Below are positions 44,068-56,164 of a stretch of DNA of 64,000 nt, piece after piece (position 1 is the stretch's first letter; every line of letters begins with the position of its first letter). The notes under the pieces were generated by a model, which made no database searches, was not told where the DNA came from, and saw only the letters and a program-made list of their open reading frames with translations. A program made the translations under genes and the position numbers. Source of the stretch: Paralithodes platypus (Eukaryota; Arthropoda; Malacostraca; Decapoda; Lithodidae); contig CM064512.1 in NCBI GenBank assembly GCA_032716605.1, forward strand, positions 22,259,810 through 22,323,809, read 5' to 3'.

Positions 44068-46923
44068 GAGACAATGAACGGAGGAAGGAAAAACACAGAT
44101 AAAACAAAAAGGTCCATGTGCCTAAAGGCATCCTCCATTCATAAAATGTTTGTAACAACTGGATTTAAACATTTGTAGATTGTAAGTTTGTGGAAAGCAA
44201 TTCGAGGGAAGTGAATTCCAAAGAGTAGTAGCTCTGGGGATAAATGAATTCTGATAAGCAGAAGTTCAGCATTGTGGAGGAGAAAGTGTAAATTCATGGG
44301 CGCTCTCAGCTGCCCTAGTTCTACGGGGAAAGATGTGGAGAGGCGGCACAATTGAAGCAAGTTCCTCGGAACAATTGCTGTGAAAATATCTGTAGAATAA
44401 TGCAAGGGATGCAACGTTTCTTCGTATGGATAATGTAGGAAGGTCCTGTGTGATTGCAGGGTTATTGATTAATCTAATAGCTTTATTTCGAATTTTGTCC
44501 AACTGCCTCAATGCAACCACTCCACTTCCAGCCCACAGAGGTGAACAGTAATCCATCTGAGAACGCACATGACTTTTATATATCACGGCCAACTGCTCGT
44601 CAGTGAAGAATTCTCGAACTCTGTACAGGAGTCCCAGTTTTTTAGAGGCATTCTTAACAATGCTTCTAACATAATGTGTCCAGCTCAAGTTAGTAGTTAA
44701 TGTTACACCGAGAATGTCAATACTAGGGGAAGTGGGAATATTTACATCATTAAAAATTATATGGGAGTCAGTGAGATTCTGTCGGTTAGAAAATTGAATG
44801 TACTTGGTTTTCTGTGCATTAAAGGAAACTAGATTCTTTTGTCCCCATCCATTAATTCTAGAAAGGTCCTGGTTCAGAGAAATTGCAGTGTTTATTTTTG
44901 AATTTATAAGATCGGGTTGGGTGAAAGAATTGGTAAATGTGAAGGAACTGTGGAGTGTTGAGTCATCTGCGTAGGAATGTATTGGGTTATGAGTGGTAGA
45001 TATGAGATCATTGATATGAATGAGGAACAGAGTTGGAGCCAAAACTGATCCCTGGGGAACACCAGCATTTATTGAGTGAAATTGAGAATAAAGGCCATCT
45101 ACCATTACACATATTTTTCTGTTATGAAGATAAGAAGAAATTAGTGGAACTAATGATGCAAGGCCGTAGTGTGACATCTTCGACAATAAGGATTGATGCC
45201 AGACTCTAGCAAATACCTTTGATATATCCAGTGCTATTGTATGTGTTTCACCATGTTGGTCTGTAGCTTGGTTGATTTGATGCGTAAGAAGGCAAAGAAT
45301 GTCTGCAGTTGATCGACATCGTCTAAAACCATATTGCCTATCACTGATTAATTTATTATTCTCAAGATGCTTAATTATGTGATTATTTAATATAATTTCA
45401 AAGACTTTACCAAGAGTGGAAGTTATAGCTATTGGTCTGTAGTTTGAAGGATCTGAAGAGGCACCTTTTTTAGGAACTGGATGGATGTTTGCTTCTTTCC
45501 AGGGTACTGGGAAGCATGAGGTATGAGTACACAGACGGATTTTTTTTGCCAATACAGGAGCGAGCACCAAGGAGCAATTCTTAAGTACTATTGGAGGAAT
45601 TTCATCTGGACCAGGAGCCTTATCTACTGAGAGATTCTGCAAAATAGTTTTGACATGTCTGGTGTGGATCTTAAGTGAGGGAATTTCAGGCGAATTAAAA
45701 TTAAGTACAGGGACATCTTGATTTATTTCATCTAAGGTTGAGTTGGTGGAGAAAATATCCGCAAGAAGGTTAGATTTACCTCGTGGGTCACTTACAAGAT
45801 TGCCAGTCGGAGATGTTAATGGTGGAATGGATGAAGCAGTAGTGAAGTTGGATTTGAATGAGTTAAGATTAGACCAAAATATTTTGTTATCATTTGGATT
45901 ATTTAGTAGTTTATTTGCCTGCTTGTGGAGAAAGTTTGATTTAGTTAGGTTTAATACAGTTTTGGCATGATTTCTGATGTTTCTAAGGTAATTAAAGGTT
46001 TCATGTGTTTTTGATCTTGTGTATGTATTGTAGGCTATTGCTTTTTGTTCAGATACTCTTGCACAATTATGGTCAAACCATTTAGGTGAATTAGATCTTT
46101 TACTGTACTTTTGATGAGGAATAAAAGTTTCCATTCCAATTTTTACAAAATCTTGTATGTGGCTCAAGGTGGAGTGTGCATCATTAGAAAAGAAAGAGGT
46201 CCAGGGAATATCAATAAAGAAACCTTGAAGACCCTCCCAGTCTGCCCTATCGTAATGCCATTTAGTCACCAAAACAGGTTCAGAGTGGGAAGGTATGGTA
46301 GGTGATAGACAGGTGGCCTGTATCAGACAGTGATCAGAAGATCGAAGCGGGGACCTCACTGTAACATCATCATTTTCTGAATTGGTTGTTAAAAATAAGT
46401 CCAGTAGGTGGGAATTGTGATTAGGATTATCTGGTACACGGGTGGATTGGTTGACTAGTTGAGTGAGATTAAATGAGTCTGCAAATAGCTCACATTCAAG
46501 ACCAGCATCATCAGTCCTGGCTGAATGAGTGAGCCATTCAACATTATGGACATTAAAATCACCCAACACAGTGATTTCAGAAGAAGCATTTAAGTTGATG
46601 ACACTGAGTTGTGAGGACAGAGAATCAAAAAGACTTTGCTCTGGAGGAGTATTGGGGGAACGGTAGATGCAACATATGTATTTAAATTGATCAGCAGAAA
46701 TTAGTTTGTATATAGAATAATAAAAATAGGGACAATTGAAACTAGTAACCTCCTCCAGGGAAATTTCAGATTTTGCGAAGCAACATACACCTCCTTTAGG
46801 TCTGAAATTTTGGAGCAGTTGATAACCTAGAAAATTAAATCTAGACGTGTCAGATGTGGATGTTACTTGAGTCTCTGTAAAAAAAAGGAGAGTAGGGGAT
46901 TCTGCTTGAAGAAATTGGTGTAC
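44057..46923 (-). pseudogene. Jockey-like LINE E
   Basis: The 767-codon minus-strand frame 46569-44266 extends open upstream to about 46920. Endonuclease motifs are TETQV and LGDFNVHNVEW. RT motifs are GPDEIPP, NYRPIAI, RQYGFRRCRSTADIL, GVPQGS and YADDSTLHS. The C-terminal domain ends early at a TGA, and the same phase stays open beyond it through a WNSLP motif, so about 50 codons are lost. The tail is an A-run plus (TA)n. It is inserted in the gypsy-2 3' LTR with an imperfect duplication (TATATTTTACT-like). Confidence 0.92.
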
Positions 46924-47179
46924 AGTAAAATATAAGACAACATTGTGTAAACTTATGATAACGAAACAATTGCACCAAGGCTAAATAAACTAACTAATTA
47001 TAATGCTACCAAAATGGCAGCACAGATTGCAGGCGCCGTCCTGCTAGCAACGAGGTAAGAAAGACAGAGGGATATCATGTGACTAGCCTCTCCCAAAGCT
47101 CCCTCAATATAACAAAGGCTTATGCAATTGTAACTCACTGAAAAATGACACCGGCTACAAAACTCATTTGGGAGTGACA
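46924..47179 (-). repeat. 3' LTR of gypsy element 2, first 256 bp
   Basis: Starts TGTCACTCCC at 47179 and matches 53298-53554. It stops at the LINE E insertion. The remainder of the LTR is at 40719-42046 on the plus strand. Confidence 0.93.
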
Positions 47180-47464
47180 CCCTCACACCCAGTGGGAGTC
47201 TGTTGGTGCATCTTGAAACAACAGACTGCTTATACTTCAATAACACTACAAGACATACACAACTACAGTCTTTGTAGTATTTTTATAGTTTTTTATATTT
47301 TTGTATTTAAATATTTTCTTCTATACAGAAACACAGCAACTCCTACTTTACGACCCTACGCTGGGCTACATACGGCAACCAACAAGCACCAGACGTAAAC
47401 ATGCTAATCAAAGCAAAGTAGGAAGCTACACCAACACTGACTGAACGGCGAGGGTTCTCCTTAA
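47180..47464 (-). other. 3' non-coding region of gypsy element 2
   Basis: No coding motif. It lies between the MITE that borders the truncated RT and the 3' LTR. Confidence 0.5.
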
Positions 47465-47941
47465 CTCCTCTTTGGCGGGGCACGACTTAAGGCGGTCTAG
47501 AGAACCAAGGACTATGTGGCGGGGCCCGCCTTAAGTCGGTAGCAATTTTGAGCACATAATTGGCTCTGAGAGAGAGAGGAGCGGTGGGAGGAGCGTAGGT
47601 TGGCTCTGACCGTTCGGCACGGCTCATGCGCCGCGACTGCCCTCCCCTCCACACACATCCACAACCATTGCCTCGCTACACAGGGAATTATGTAAGGAAA
47701 TTACCGTATTTTAGCAATTTTTCCTTCGTGTTGCACGATCGTTGCAAGAGAACGCGTGGTCGTAGAAGGATGGTTCTGATGTCATTGGAAAGCTCAATTA
47801 TCGCCCTTTCACGGATGCATAATTGTATTACGCTCTGGCTCTTGTTTATGCATGAAAAGGAGCACGGAAATAAGTTTGTTTAGGGTAAAACTACCCGCTT
47901 GGCAGGTAGTAGAAGTTACCGACCTAGCCGCTCCTTGAGTG
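47465..47941. mobile_element. TTAA MITE, family B copy 6
   Basis: 477 bp with TTAA at 47461-47464 and TTAG (one change) at 47942-47945. The left end is CTCCTCTTTGGCGGGG, with two CTTAAG-centred palindromes. The interior matches the B copies. Confidence 0.9.
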
Positions 47942-47945
47942 TTAG

Positions 47946-48590
47946 AACATACCCTCCTGTGACAAACAATCAGCCAGAACATTATCAGTGCCCTTAACAT
48001 GCCACACATCCAAACTGTGTTCCAGCAGCAGAACATCACCTGACACTGATAAACTGCCCAGTCCATCACAAGACTGGCACTTCTCTTCGCTCTCTCCGGC
48101 AACGGGACCTGCCAATAACCTGTCACTAATTTCACCTTAGTGATAAACGTGGCAGCCCCGATGCGGTCTATGGGGTCGTCAACTCTGGGTAATGGAGAGG
48201 TGTCTGTCTGGGATAATGCACTAACACTACTGCAATCAACCCAAAAACGGATCTTGCCACTCTGCTCAGGTTGCAAAGTCACTGGCAAAGACCACCCACG
48301 ATATCCCTTATCCATCAGATCCTTCTCCAACATGTAGTCCAGCTCTGCTTCTAAGACAGGCTGTAGAGCAGGATTTATACGGTAGGGAGCCAACTTGAGC
48401 TTTGCACTGTCTCTAGCCTCTATGTCGGGTGCCACCCCGGACATCAGGCCTGGAGAATCAACAAACATGCGGAAGTGCTGCCACTGCCTAGTAAACAACT
48501 CCTCTTGGCACTTAGGAACAAGAGGTTGCAACTTATCTCGAAGAACAACATACTCATTGCCCTCCCACAACCCAGCTGGGACCGCAGCCT
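47946..48590 (-). pseudogene. Reverse transcriptase of gypsy element 2, truncated
   Basis: The minus-strand frame from 48570 has the linker (PALQPVLEAELDYMLEKDLMDKG), the RT fingers (VTLQPEQSGKIRFWVD) and KVKLVTGYWQVPLPERAK. Shortly after, at about the position of the MPYG motif, homology shifts to another frame. The YLDD palm and RNase H are absent, so at least half of the domain is deleted. Confidence 0.85.
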
Positions 48591-49840
48591 ATAAACTATA
48601 GTCTCCCTCCTTCGTCCCTAATACAGCCAGGTCATGAGAGGAACAATCTGTACCACCTGTGCAGTCACTCCCACAGTTCATAAGTGCCAAGGCTTCCCCG
48701 ACGATACCATACAAGCGCACCCCCGCATTCCTTGCGGCTACACCTGCCTGCGCAACATCACCTCCATCAGCGCCACGGCCAGATGCAGTCGGTCTATGGT
48801 AGGGCTTTTGCATTTTAATAGGGCAGCATTGGGAGGCTATGCGACGGTCGGGCGTATCTATTACATAGTCAACCTCACCAATCTGCTTAATGACCTGATA
48901 CTGACCACAAAACTTAGCAGCCATGGGTCGACCCTGAACTGACAACCATACCAAAGCCTCGTCGCCCACCTTGAACACCCCAGATTTAGCCTGTTTGTTA
49001 CAATGGTCTCTCATCTTCGTGTTCATGCTGCTAACCGGGATAGCCTCCGGGTATCTAGTGGTAGTATTAATTAAATTGTGCAAGTCTTTATCTCCCGAAC
49101 TGGTGGCAACCATGTCAACTATGACACAAGTCAATGGCGGTGCAACTGCAGGTGTAGGGATCAAAGGTTCCACAGGTATTCCTGGGTGGGGTTCTCCAAC
49201 TACCTTACCAATATGACACATAAAAAACGAAGCCACCAATGCATGCATATTAGGCCACTAAAAATGAGAATGTAGCCTATCAGTAGTCTCACATACCCCT
49301 AAATGACCCGCCAGTGGTGCCACCTGCGTTAGCCTAACCAGCCCTTCGCTGAACTGGGCAGGCACCACTAACTGCTCCTCCCCCAAACCTGAGTTTGGAT
49401 CAGGCTTCCACTACCGATACAACAATGCCCCCTTTATAATAAAGTTATCTGCTTGACCGTTCTTCCCACCAGTCGTACCAACCTTCTTAAACAGGAGGCC
49501 CAGACTGGGGTCCTCTTGCTGTAACTTGCTTAGTTTGTTTCTAGGTAGCTCCATCAATGCAGTTACCTCTGACCTCTCAAAAATATCAGAAGGTTGAGTC
49601 GGTATCACTATGTCAGACTCCTCGTCCGGCACTAGGTCACCTCTACTAGTCTTGGTAGCTTCACTGGGGTCAGCCAAGCCCACAGCTGTCTCCGGACCAG
49701 TGTCATCTAGGAGTGCATCATGGGATGGCCCGCACTCATGGCTGTCAGCCCTCGCATCCACTAAATCATCCACCTGTTGTGCCAAATGTGCCACTGATTG
49801 GGTCACTGCACCAACAGGGTACATAAGTCCATGTTATCTT
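48591..49840 (-). pseudogene. Integrase region of gypsy element 2
   Basis: Reading from 49824: a linker (KLQQEDPSLGLLFKK) and an FIIKGALLYR segment. The zinc-binding domain follows across a stop at about 49412 (AGHLGVCETTDRL, WPNMHALVASFFMCHIG). The core starts at VDMVATSSGDKDL...TTRYPEAIP. The rest of the core, including the second Asp and the Glu, is deleted: the sequence jumps to the C-terminal domain (VFKVGDEALVWL, AAKFCGQYQVIKQ, DYVIDTPDRR). It precedes RT, as in gypsy element 1. Confidence 0.85.
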
Positions 49841-49841
49841 C

Positions 49842-50522
49842 TTACAAACAACCACCACCAGGGGGCACAAAAGCAGCCTCAGCGACGACTATAGGAGGCG
49901 GGAAAACTACATCCCCTGTCAAGTCAGTCCCGAGCAAAAAGTCCACCCCCTCAACTGGCAGAGTGTCCACCATAGCCATCTTGCTCTCGGCAGTCAAAAG
50001 TGGGCACTCTAGGGTCACCGGGACTAAATCACAGAATTGTTCACTGTTGATTCCCCTGCACATAACAAACTCTCCTGTGCTAATAGGTCCCCCTGTCAGG
50101 TTGCGACACATGGATTGTTGCGCACCAGTATCCCTAAACACCTTGACAGGGTAAGTCTGCTCCCCAACCCGTACAAATCCATCATGTATGAATGGCCGAC
50201 ACCAATCAGGGGAAGTCTGGTTATGCTCAGGTGGTGATACCATTTGGGGCGGCAAAGTGCTTACTACCCTGCTTCGCGCTGGCCAACACTGCCCCCCAAA
50301 CTCAGCAGTACCTGGCTTGCCTTTCACAGGCACATCCCCTAATGTCGCCACTAAGTGGACAGCCTTCGGTTCCGGGGTAGCCTTCCATTTAGCACACTGA
50401 GGTTTAATATGACCCTCTTGCTTCCAAAAATAACATCTCACTTCCTTGGTATAATGTTGTGTCTTAGTTGTGGTACCTTTGGGTGATGATGGGCGAGCTG
50501 ATACTGTGGCTGCTTGGTGCAC
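49842..50522 (-). pseudogene. gag zinc knuckle and protease of gypsy element 2
   Basis: The minus-strand frame has a degenerate zinc knuckle in which the second Cys is Trp (CYFWKQEGHIKPQC). A retropepsin-like domain follows with the active-site triplet in VFRDTGAQQS and the later GVDFLLGTDL motif. In the family this protease processes gag-pol. Confidence 0.85.
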
Positions 50523-50525
50523 AGG

Positions 50526-51124
50526 TCAGTCTCTCCTGTCACCAATGCTCCCCATACACATGCCACTCTGGGCTAGTGCAAAGTTATCAGCCCAAACTGC
50601 TGCTTCCCTTATTGATTTCAACCGCTTTTCTTTTAATTTTGCCGCAATGTCCTTTTCAACTATGCTGCTAAGCTGCTCCATCAGCCAAACCTCACAGGCC
50701 TCCTCAAAAGTACCAGCCGACTCTGAATGCAGCCACTTAGCTAGAGTATCGCGCATGTACCTGGCACATTCCATGTGCGAGTCCCCCTGCCGCTTCCGAG
50801 CCCCCCTGAAGGCCAACCTGTAAGCCTCGGGATGCAGCTCGTAGGCTTTTAACACAGCCTCTTTAAGTACATCATACTCTAGCTCCTGCACTTCTAGGCG
50901 ATTGTATGCATCAAGAGCCTTGCCTTTTAAAACATTAGACACCAACACCGCCCAGCGTTCCCTCAGCCACTGATACTCGTGGGCCTTCTTCTCAAAATGC
51001 AAGAACCACTCTGTGACCTTGAGTTCATCGAAAGCCAGCACAAGTTTCAGCCGTCGAAACAACAGCACCTCTTCTGCCTCCTCCTTAGATGTATGACCAG
51101 CACTATTCCCTAGTCGTCTTTGCC
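50526..51124 (-). pseudogene. gag capsid region of gypsy element 2
   Basis: Capsid-like sequence (FDELKVTEWFLHFEKKAHEYQW, then LKEAVLKAYELHPEAYRLAFRG) aligns with residues of about 70-240 of the gypsy 1 polyprotein. The frame is cut on its N-terminal side by the foldback element, which supplies a spurious start. Confidence 0.85.
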
Positions 51125-51427
51125 GGTGACAGGTCAGTTGAACCAGTGCCACTTCAACCAGTGCCACTTTAACCAGTGCTAACTCAACCAGTGACCATTT
51201 CAACCGGTGACCATTTTAACGAGTAGGTTAGGTTAGGTTAGGTTAGGTTAGTTAGGTTAGGTTAGTTAGGTTAGGCTAGGTTAGTTAGGTTAGCTTTGGT
51301 TAGGTTAGGTTACTGGTTAAAATGGTCACTGGTTGAAATGGTCACTGGTTGAAGTGGCCACTGGTTGAGTTCGCACTGGTTAAAGTGGCACTGGTTGAAG
51401 TGGCACTGGTTCAACTGACATGGAACC
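51125..51427. mobile_element. Foldback element with TTAGG telomere-like core
   Basis: 303 bp. The left arm (51125-51223) and right arm (51313-51427) are inverted copies, each made of 15-16 bp tandem units of the type AACCAGTGCCACTTC. Between them, 51224-51312 consists of about a dozen TTAGG and TTAG units with few interruptions. The outer ends read GGTGACAGGTCAGTTGAACC and, inverted, GGTTCCATGTCAGTTGAACC. The flanks GTCTTTGCC (51116-51124) and GTCTTTACC (51428-51436) are a 9-bp target duplication with one mismatch. The tandem units in the arms and the 9-bp duplication recall Drosophila FB elements. The telomere-like loop is unusual. Confidence 0.85.
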
Positions 51428-51436
51428 GTCTTTACC

Positions 51437-52400
51437 CACTAGTTTCCAACTTCGTCTTCTCCAAATCTGCCTGTATTCTCTTCTCCTCCATCTCTCTGTC
51501 TGCCTGTATTCTCTTCTCCTCCATCTCTCTGTCTGCCTGTATTCTCTTCTCCATCTCTAGCTTCCTCAACTCAATTCTCTCTTCTCTCTCTCTGTTCCAA
51601 CTCCATTCTCTTTAGTTGGAGCTCAACCTCTGGACTCCTTCTCGACCCTATCGGGGTTATAGGAGGAAACTGGGCGAAACGGGGGACATTGTGCTGGGCA
51701 CCCACCGTATGAGAGGCATTGAAATGCTGGGGTGTGGCCAACGACACATGGGGGAAAGAAGGAGGATACTGAGGATTGCTAGCATAACTTGAAACAAATG
51801 TACTGGCCATAGGGGCCTGAACATAGCCCTGTGAAAAGGAGGGGGCCATACTGATAGGGTTAAATGCCAAAAGTGGAGGCGTGGTGGCAGGTGCTGTGGT
51901 AATAGTAGGAGACTGCCTACATACAGTATCACCTTGCTCTGGAGTGGTTGCTCCACTCCGGTCCCCAGTAGAATGGTAGCTAGCCTGACTGATAATACGC
52001 TGTGGTACATGCTGGAGGGTGCCACCATCCACGACATGAGTACTAGCTTCCTGAAGACCATTCTGCTGTGCAACTAGCTTAGACACCTCTTGAACTAACT
52101 CTGCCTTAGCCATACCACTGCACCTCCAACCATGCATCTCCAACACACGTCTTAATTCATCACTACTCCTGCCAGCAACCTCTTCTTGACTAGGTGGGTT
52201 CTAATAAACTGCCAAACGTCCTCCTTCCCCATGATATGAACAGGAATGTAATCAACATGCAACATCTTAGCAATAGTTCAGGACACGGGTTAATGAAATA
52301 AGAGTACTAGGTCCGTAGACTTTTAACTGCAAGAAAATACTGAACAATCCAAATATAATTGCTTCTCACCACAAGAACTCTATACAATCACACTATCCTA
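51437..52400 (-). pseudogene. gag N-terminal part of gypsy element 2
   Basis: The minus-strand frame 52146-51571 begins with a SAP-like segment (MLEMHGWRCSGMAKAELVQEV). A Pro/Ser/Gln-rich stretch follows, then a coiled coil (VELQLKRMELEQRE) that continues, after a small frameshift at about 51590, as repeated EEKRIQADREM units to about 51440. The true start may lie upstream of 52146. It is separated from the capsid region by the foldback insertion. Confidence 0.8.
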
Positions 52401-52414
52401 GGCGAGGTCGCCAC

Positions 52415-53554
52415 TGTTATGAGGGGAGCTGGGGCAACCAAATGCTTAAATAGCCTAGCCCACAGCACCGTACTACCCTGCAACAGACACGCTCTTAATA
52501 TCTGACTCAAACACCAAGACACGCAGGTTCTCTAGGAAAAATGGTTATCTTCCTCTTCGCTCTATTAAAGCAGCAACAAGGAGACACAAACATATCCATT
52601 GTCCCCGAGTCTGGTAGATAATGCGTATAGTATTTAAGAGTACTGCTATTCTAGACTGCACATAACTGAGGGAACATAACACTGCCAGACTCCCAGACAC
52701 TTCCTAGTATGGCCAATCGCTTAGGAATTAGGAATAATATGAAGCAAAAACATGGGAAAGTCTGAGCACTATCCTAACACATGAAACACAATAGTTGGTA
52801 TTCCAGTAGGTTGTGGCAGGCTACTCATAGCAAACCCCTAACCACTGTGAATACCAACTCCAATAATAAACACTACACACATATATTAACAACACACAAT
52901 GCAGCAGAATAATAGAAGAGAATTGGAAGAGAAAAACGGTATGAAGCTTATACTTAAGATTGCGAGATAAGAATATGCAGTATTTCTAGTTAACAAATGC
53001 AGAAAACTCCTGTATGCAAAATAATAAAGATAGAACAATATTTTTTGGTTTAAATGACTCCCAGACTTGCCCTGCTACTATTCAAAAAGAAACAAGATGG
53101 TAAATGCGGTTGACAAAGGAACTATAAGGCAAGCCTATGACAGCACACACAGCACATGTGCTCAGTATGGTATCTGTCTCACGAGTAAGGGTGGGGCCGT
53201 GGGAACCTTCTCAGGAGAGAGGTGAGAGCTCCAAGCATCACCAGACTGCACAATTATACTAGGCAGTCGTGCTCTCATTAACACTACAAAAGTAATCAAG
53301 TAAAACATAGGACAACATTGTGTAAACTTATGATAACGAAACAATTGCACCAAGGCTAAATAAACTAACTAATTATATTGCTACCAAAATGGCACCACAG
53401 ATTGCAGGCGCCGTTCTGCTAGCAACGAGGTAAGAAAGACAGAGGGATATCACGCGACTAGCCTCTCCCAAAGCGCCCTCAATATAACAAAGGCTTTTGC
53501 AATTGTAACTCACTCACAAATGACACAGGCTACAAAACTCATTTGGGAGTGACA
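52415..53554 (-). repeat. 5' LTR of gypsy element 2
   Basis: 1140 bp on the minus strand from TGTCACTCCC (53554) to CATAACA (52415), uninterrupted. It serves as the empty-site reference for both the LINE E insertion and the family A MITE in the detached LTR piece. Confidence 0.94.
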
Positions 53555-53559
53555 ATAGA

Positions 53560-53700
<141 letters not shown>

Positions 53701-54345
53701 AATGTACTTTGCTACTCTTCTTTCCTCCTGATTGATATAATTTATACTTACAGTATGTCCTCCAATTCAATTCCATGCTCAGAACAAGGTGCGTGCAGAC
53801 TCATACATAATCTGCGGACTAATCAGTCATATAGTTCTCCTAAGGCAGGTAATTTGTGTTTTATTTTTGTTTGATTTTTGTTTGTCTTTGAATAATTTCC
53901 CGTGTTATTCTTGTAACCAATATGGAGTTGGCCAAGCATTGTATACTGTACATTGGTATTACTCCATCTACGGGTCAATTTGAAATGTTATTATAGTTTT
54001 GGCTTTGATTGTATGCAATGGAAAAGATACTGTTTTTGTTTTTGTTTTTTTTTATTAGGGGGGGGGGGGGGGATTTCTGAAGTACATGAAAATCAACCGG
54101 TAATGGCATACACATAATCAAAATATGGACAAGGTCAAACACTGATTACTGGACAATTGTTCATTGCCGTACATTACTGTAACCGTCACATGTGTATAAT
54201 CAGCTAGATTTTGAATTAGTTGGTTGCACAATAGTATGTAATGAGTAATGTTATTAATGTACCGTTATCAAAATATACCCATAAAGGACTTTCTTGCAAG
54301 TCACTGTGCTAAGAAACTTTACTACATCACCTCTTCTGTCTCTTA
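53701..54345. other. Unassigned DNA
   Basis: A T-run/G-run occurs at about 54040-54073. Otherwise no feature is seen. Confidence 0.4.
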
Positions 54346-54347
54346 TA

Positions 54348-55742
54348 CAGGGTGGGCCACAAAAGGTGGCACCCATTCACTTAACAATAATTTATTAATG
54401 AGAAGAGGTACACTAAAAATTACTATATTACCAGAAAGGTTACAGAATAACAATAAATAAAGTCAAGGGCTGAAGCCTATGCCACAAGAGGTGAATTTAT
54501 TCCAACACATGCTCCAAATGACCACCGTCTTGTCTCAGGCACTCTTGGATCGGAGACCGAAGTTGTTTATCACTCTGACGCACTCTTCCTTCTTGATGGC
54601 CTTAATCTTGGTGGTGATGGTCTGCTTCAATTCAGCTAAGGATTGTGGACGATTCTCATAGACATGGTCCTTCAAGAACCCCCACAGGAAGAAATCTTGG
54701 GGGTTCAATTCTGGTGAATGCGGGGCCCACTCGGGTTCGCGACGCCTGCTGATCAGTCGGTCAGGGAATCTCTCGTCCAGCCACTCAATCGTGATGTTTG
54801 CTGTATGTGGAGTGGCTCCATCCTGTTGGAACCATTGCTCATCCTTGTTCATACTACAGCAATTTCCAAGTACCCTCCAGAATTTGTTAAGCACCACGAT
54901 GTAGTTTTCTTTTATGACCATGAATGTGTTGTTGTCGTCGTCCTCAAACCAGAATGGCACGATTATGCCGTGCTTCGATATGGCCACCCAGGCTGTGCAT
55001 TTGACTGAGTGCAAGGGCCTCTGAAGCACTTCATCTGGGGACTGTGCCCCAAAACACATTGTTCTTCTTGTTGACATGGCCGGAAAGCAGAAAGTGGGCC
55101 TCGTCACTAAACCAAACATTGTCAGAAAGTCGGGGTCCTCTCTAATCTTCTCGTGGAACCACTGGCACATCAAAACACGTTCGCGCATTTCAGCTGCTGT
55201 GAGTTGATACTTGATGTGGATTCTGTATGGGTAAAGCTGAAGGTCCTTGAGCAAGATTCTTCGCAAAGTGGAACGGGAAATTCACAGCTCTTGGCTGCGC
55301 CTTCGAGTGGACTTCTTTGGGCTCCTTCCAACCGAATCTCTCACGGCATTGACATTTTCTTGATTTCTCGCAGTCACCTTTGCGCTATTAGGAGGTCTGA
55401 CACTTTTGTTGAATTTGTTAATGTTCCCTGGGCTTTAAACTTGTTCCCCCACCCAAAAGTTTGGCTCTACTGTGGATAGTTGTTGAAGTTAAACTTCGTG
55501 CAGTATGTTTCTTGTACCGTTTTGAACGACTTTGTCTCTAAATAGGTAGTGACACAGAACGTTTTTTGCTCAGTTGTATAACACATTTCTCACGTTTTTT
55601 GATCAGTTGTCCAAGACATTTCTCACTTCATTTCCAATTGTTATGGTCTCCTTAGTCCAAATCTGAAACCGGAGAACAACATTATAAGTTTTTACATATT
55701 CATCAACCGATATGTGGGTTCGACCTTTTGAGGCCCACCCTG
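54348..55742 (-). mobile_element. Mariner/Tc1-superfamily element
   Basis: Terminal inverted repeats of about 28 bp with three mismatches (starting CAGGGTGGGCC, then CAAAAGGT) lie between TA dinucleotides at 54346-54347 and 55743-55744. Length is 1395 bp with one transposase gene. Confidence 0.93.
54535..55560 (-). pseudogene. DD41D-type mariner transposase, broken
   Basis: The intact C-terminal frame of 243 codons (55266-54535) has the first Asp region (FWFEDDDNN), the second Asp in WFQQDGATPH, and the third in SPELNPQDFFLWG. Forty-one residues lie between the last two Asp, the spacing reported for rosa-like DD41D elements. The N-terminal helix-turn-helix half lies upstream on the minus strand (RSPKKSTRRRSQEL), ended by a TGA immediately before the C-terminal frame and further broken by a frameshift near 55430. 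So the gene is dead. Confidence 0.88.
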
Positions 55743-55744
55743 TA

Positions 55745-56164
55745 TATAAACAAGTAAAGCATATTTTTACCTCTCCGTTATTTCAACCAGCTCTTTCAAG
55801 GAAGACAGCATTTGATGAAAGTCCGATTTATAAAATATATATAATAATAACAAATAAAACATAGCAAAAAACAAACAAACTGGTATAAACAGGGGGGAAC
55901 CGTCGTATTAAAGGATTATAAAAGTAGGGTGCTTATACGTACAGTACCATAAAGCCAAGACCCAACGACCAACTCGTGATCCAATTTGACAACCTTGTGA
56001 ATTGGAAGATCGAAAGAACTCCTCAAGGGACGACGTGTTATGAAGAATATGTAATTATGGAATGTAGCTTAATCAGAAAGATTATTTAATATTTTTTTGC
56101 TACCAATTATATACATTTCTCTGAACGCTTTGGATCCAAAGACTTATTTACCCTTTCTTTCCTA
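55745..56164. other. Unassigned AT-rich DNA
   Basis: No feature recognised. Confidence 0.4.

Larger units (their letters stand above)
46924..53554 (-). mobile_element. Ty3/gypsy LTR retrotransposon 2, Gmr1-like order
   Basis: A minus-strand element with 5' LTR 52415-53554, primer site TGGCGACCTCGCC at 52413-52401, gag, protease, integrase, then a truncated reverse transcriptase, and a 3' LTR split between here and 40719-42046. Gene order again puts integrase before RT. Internal deletions, a MITE and a foldback insertion make it defective. Both outer flanks are TA-rich, fitting insertion into a TA microsatellite. Confidence 0.88.

Noticed and set aside
51224..51312. A true chromosome end or fusion point at the TTAGG tract
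   Set aside because: The tract is short, enclosed by inverted arms and a 9-bp duplication, and the gypsy gag continues on both sides.
54718..55479. Plus-strand frames across the mariner element
   Set aside because: They lie opposite the transposase and contain no motifs.
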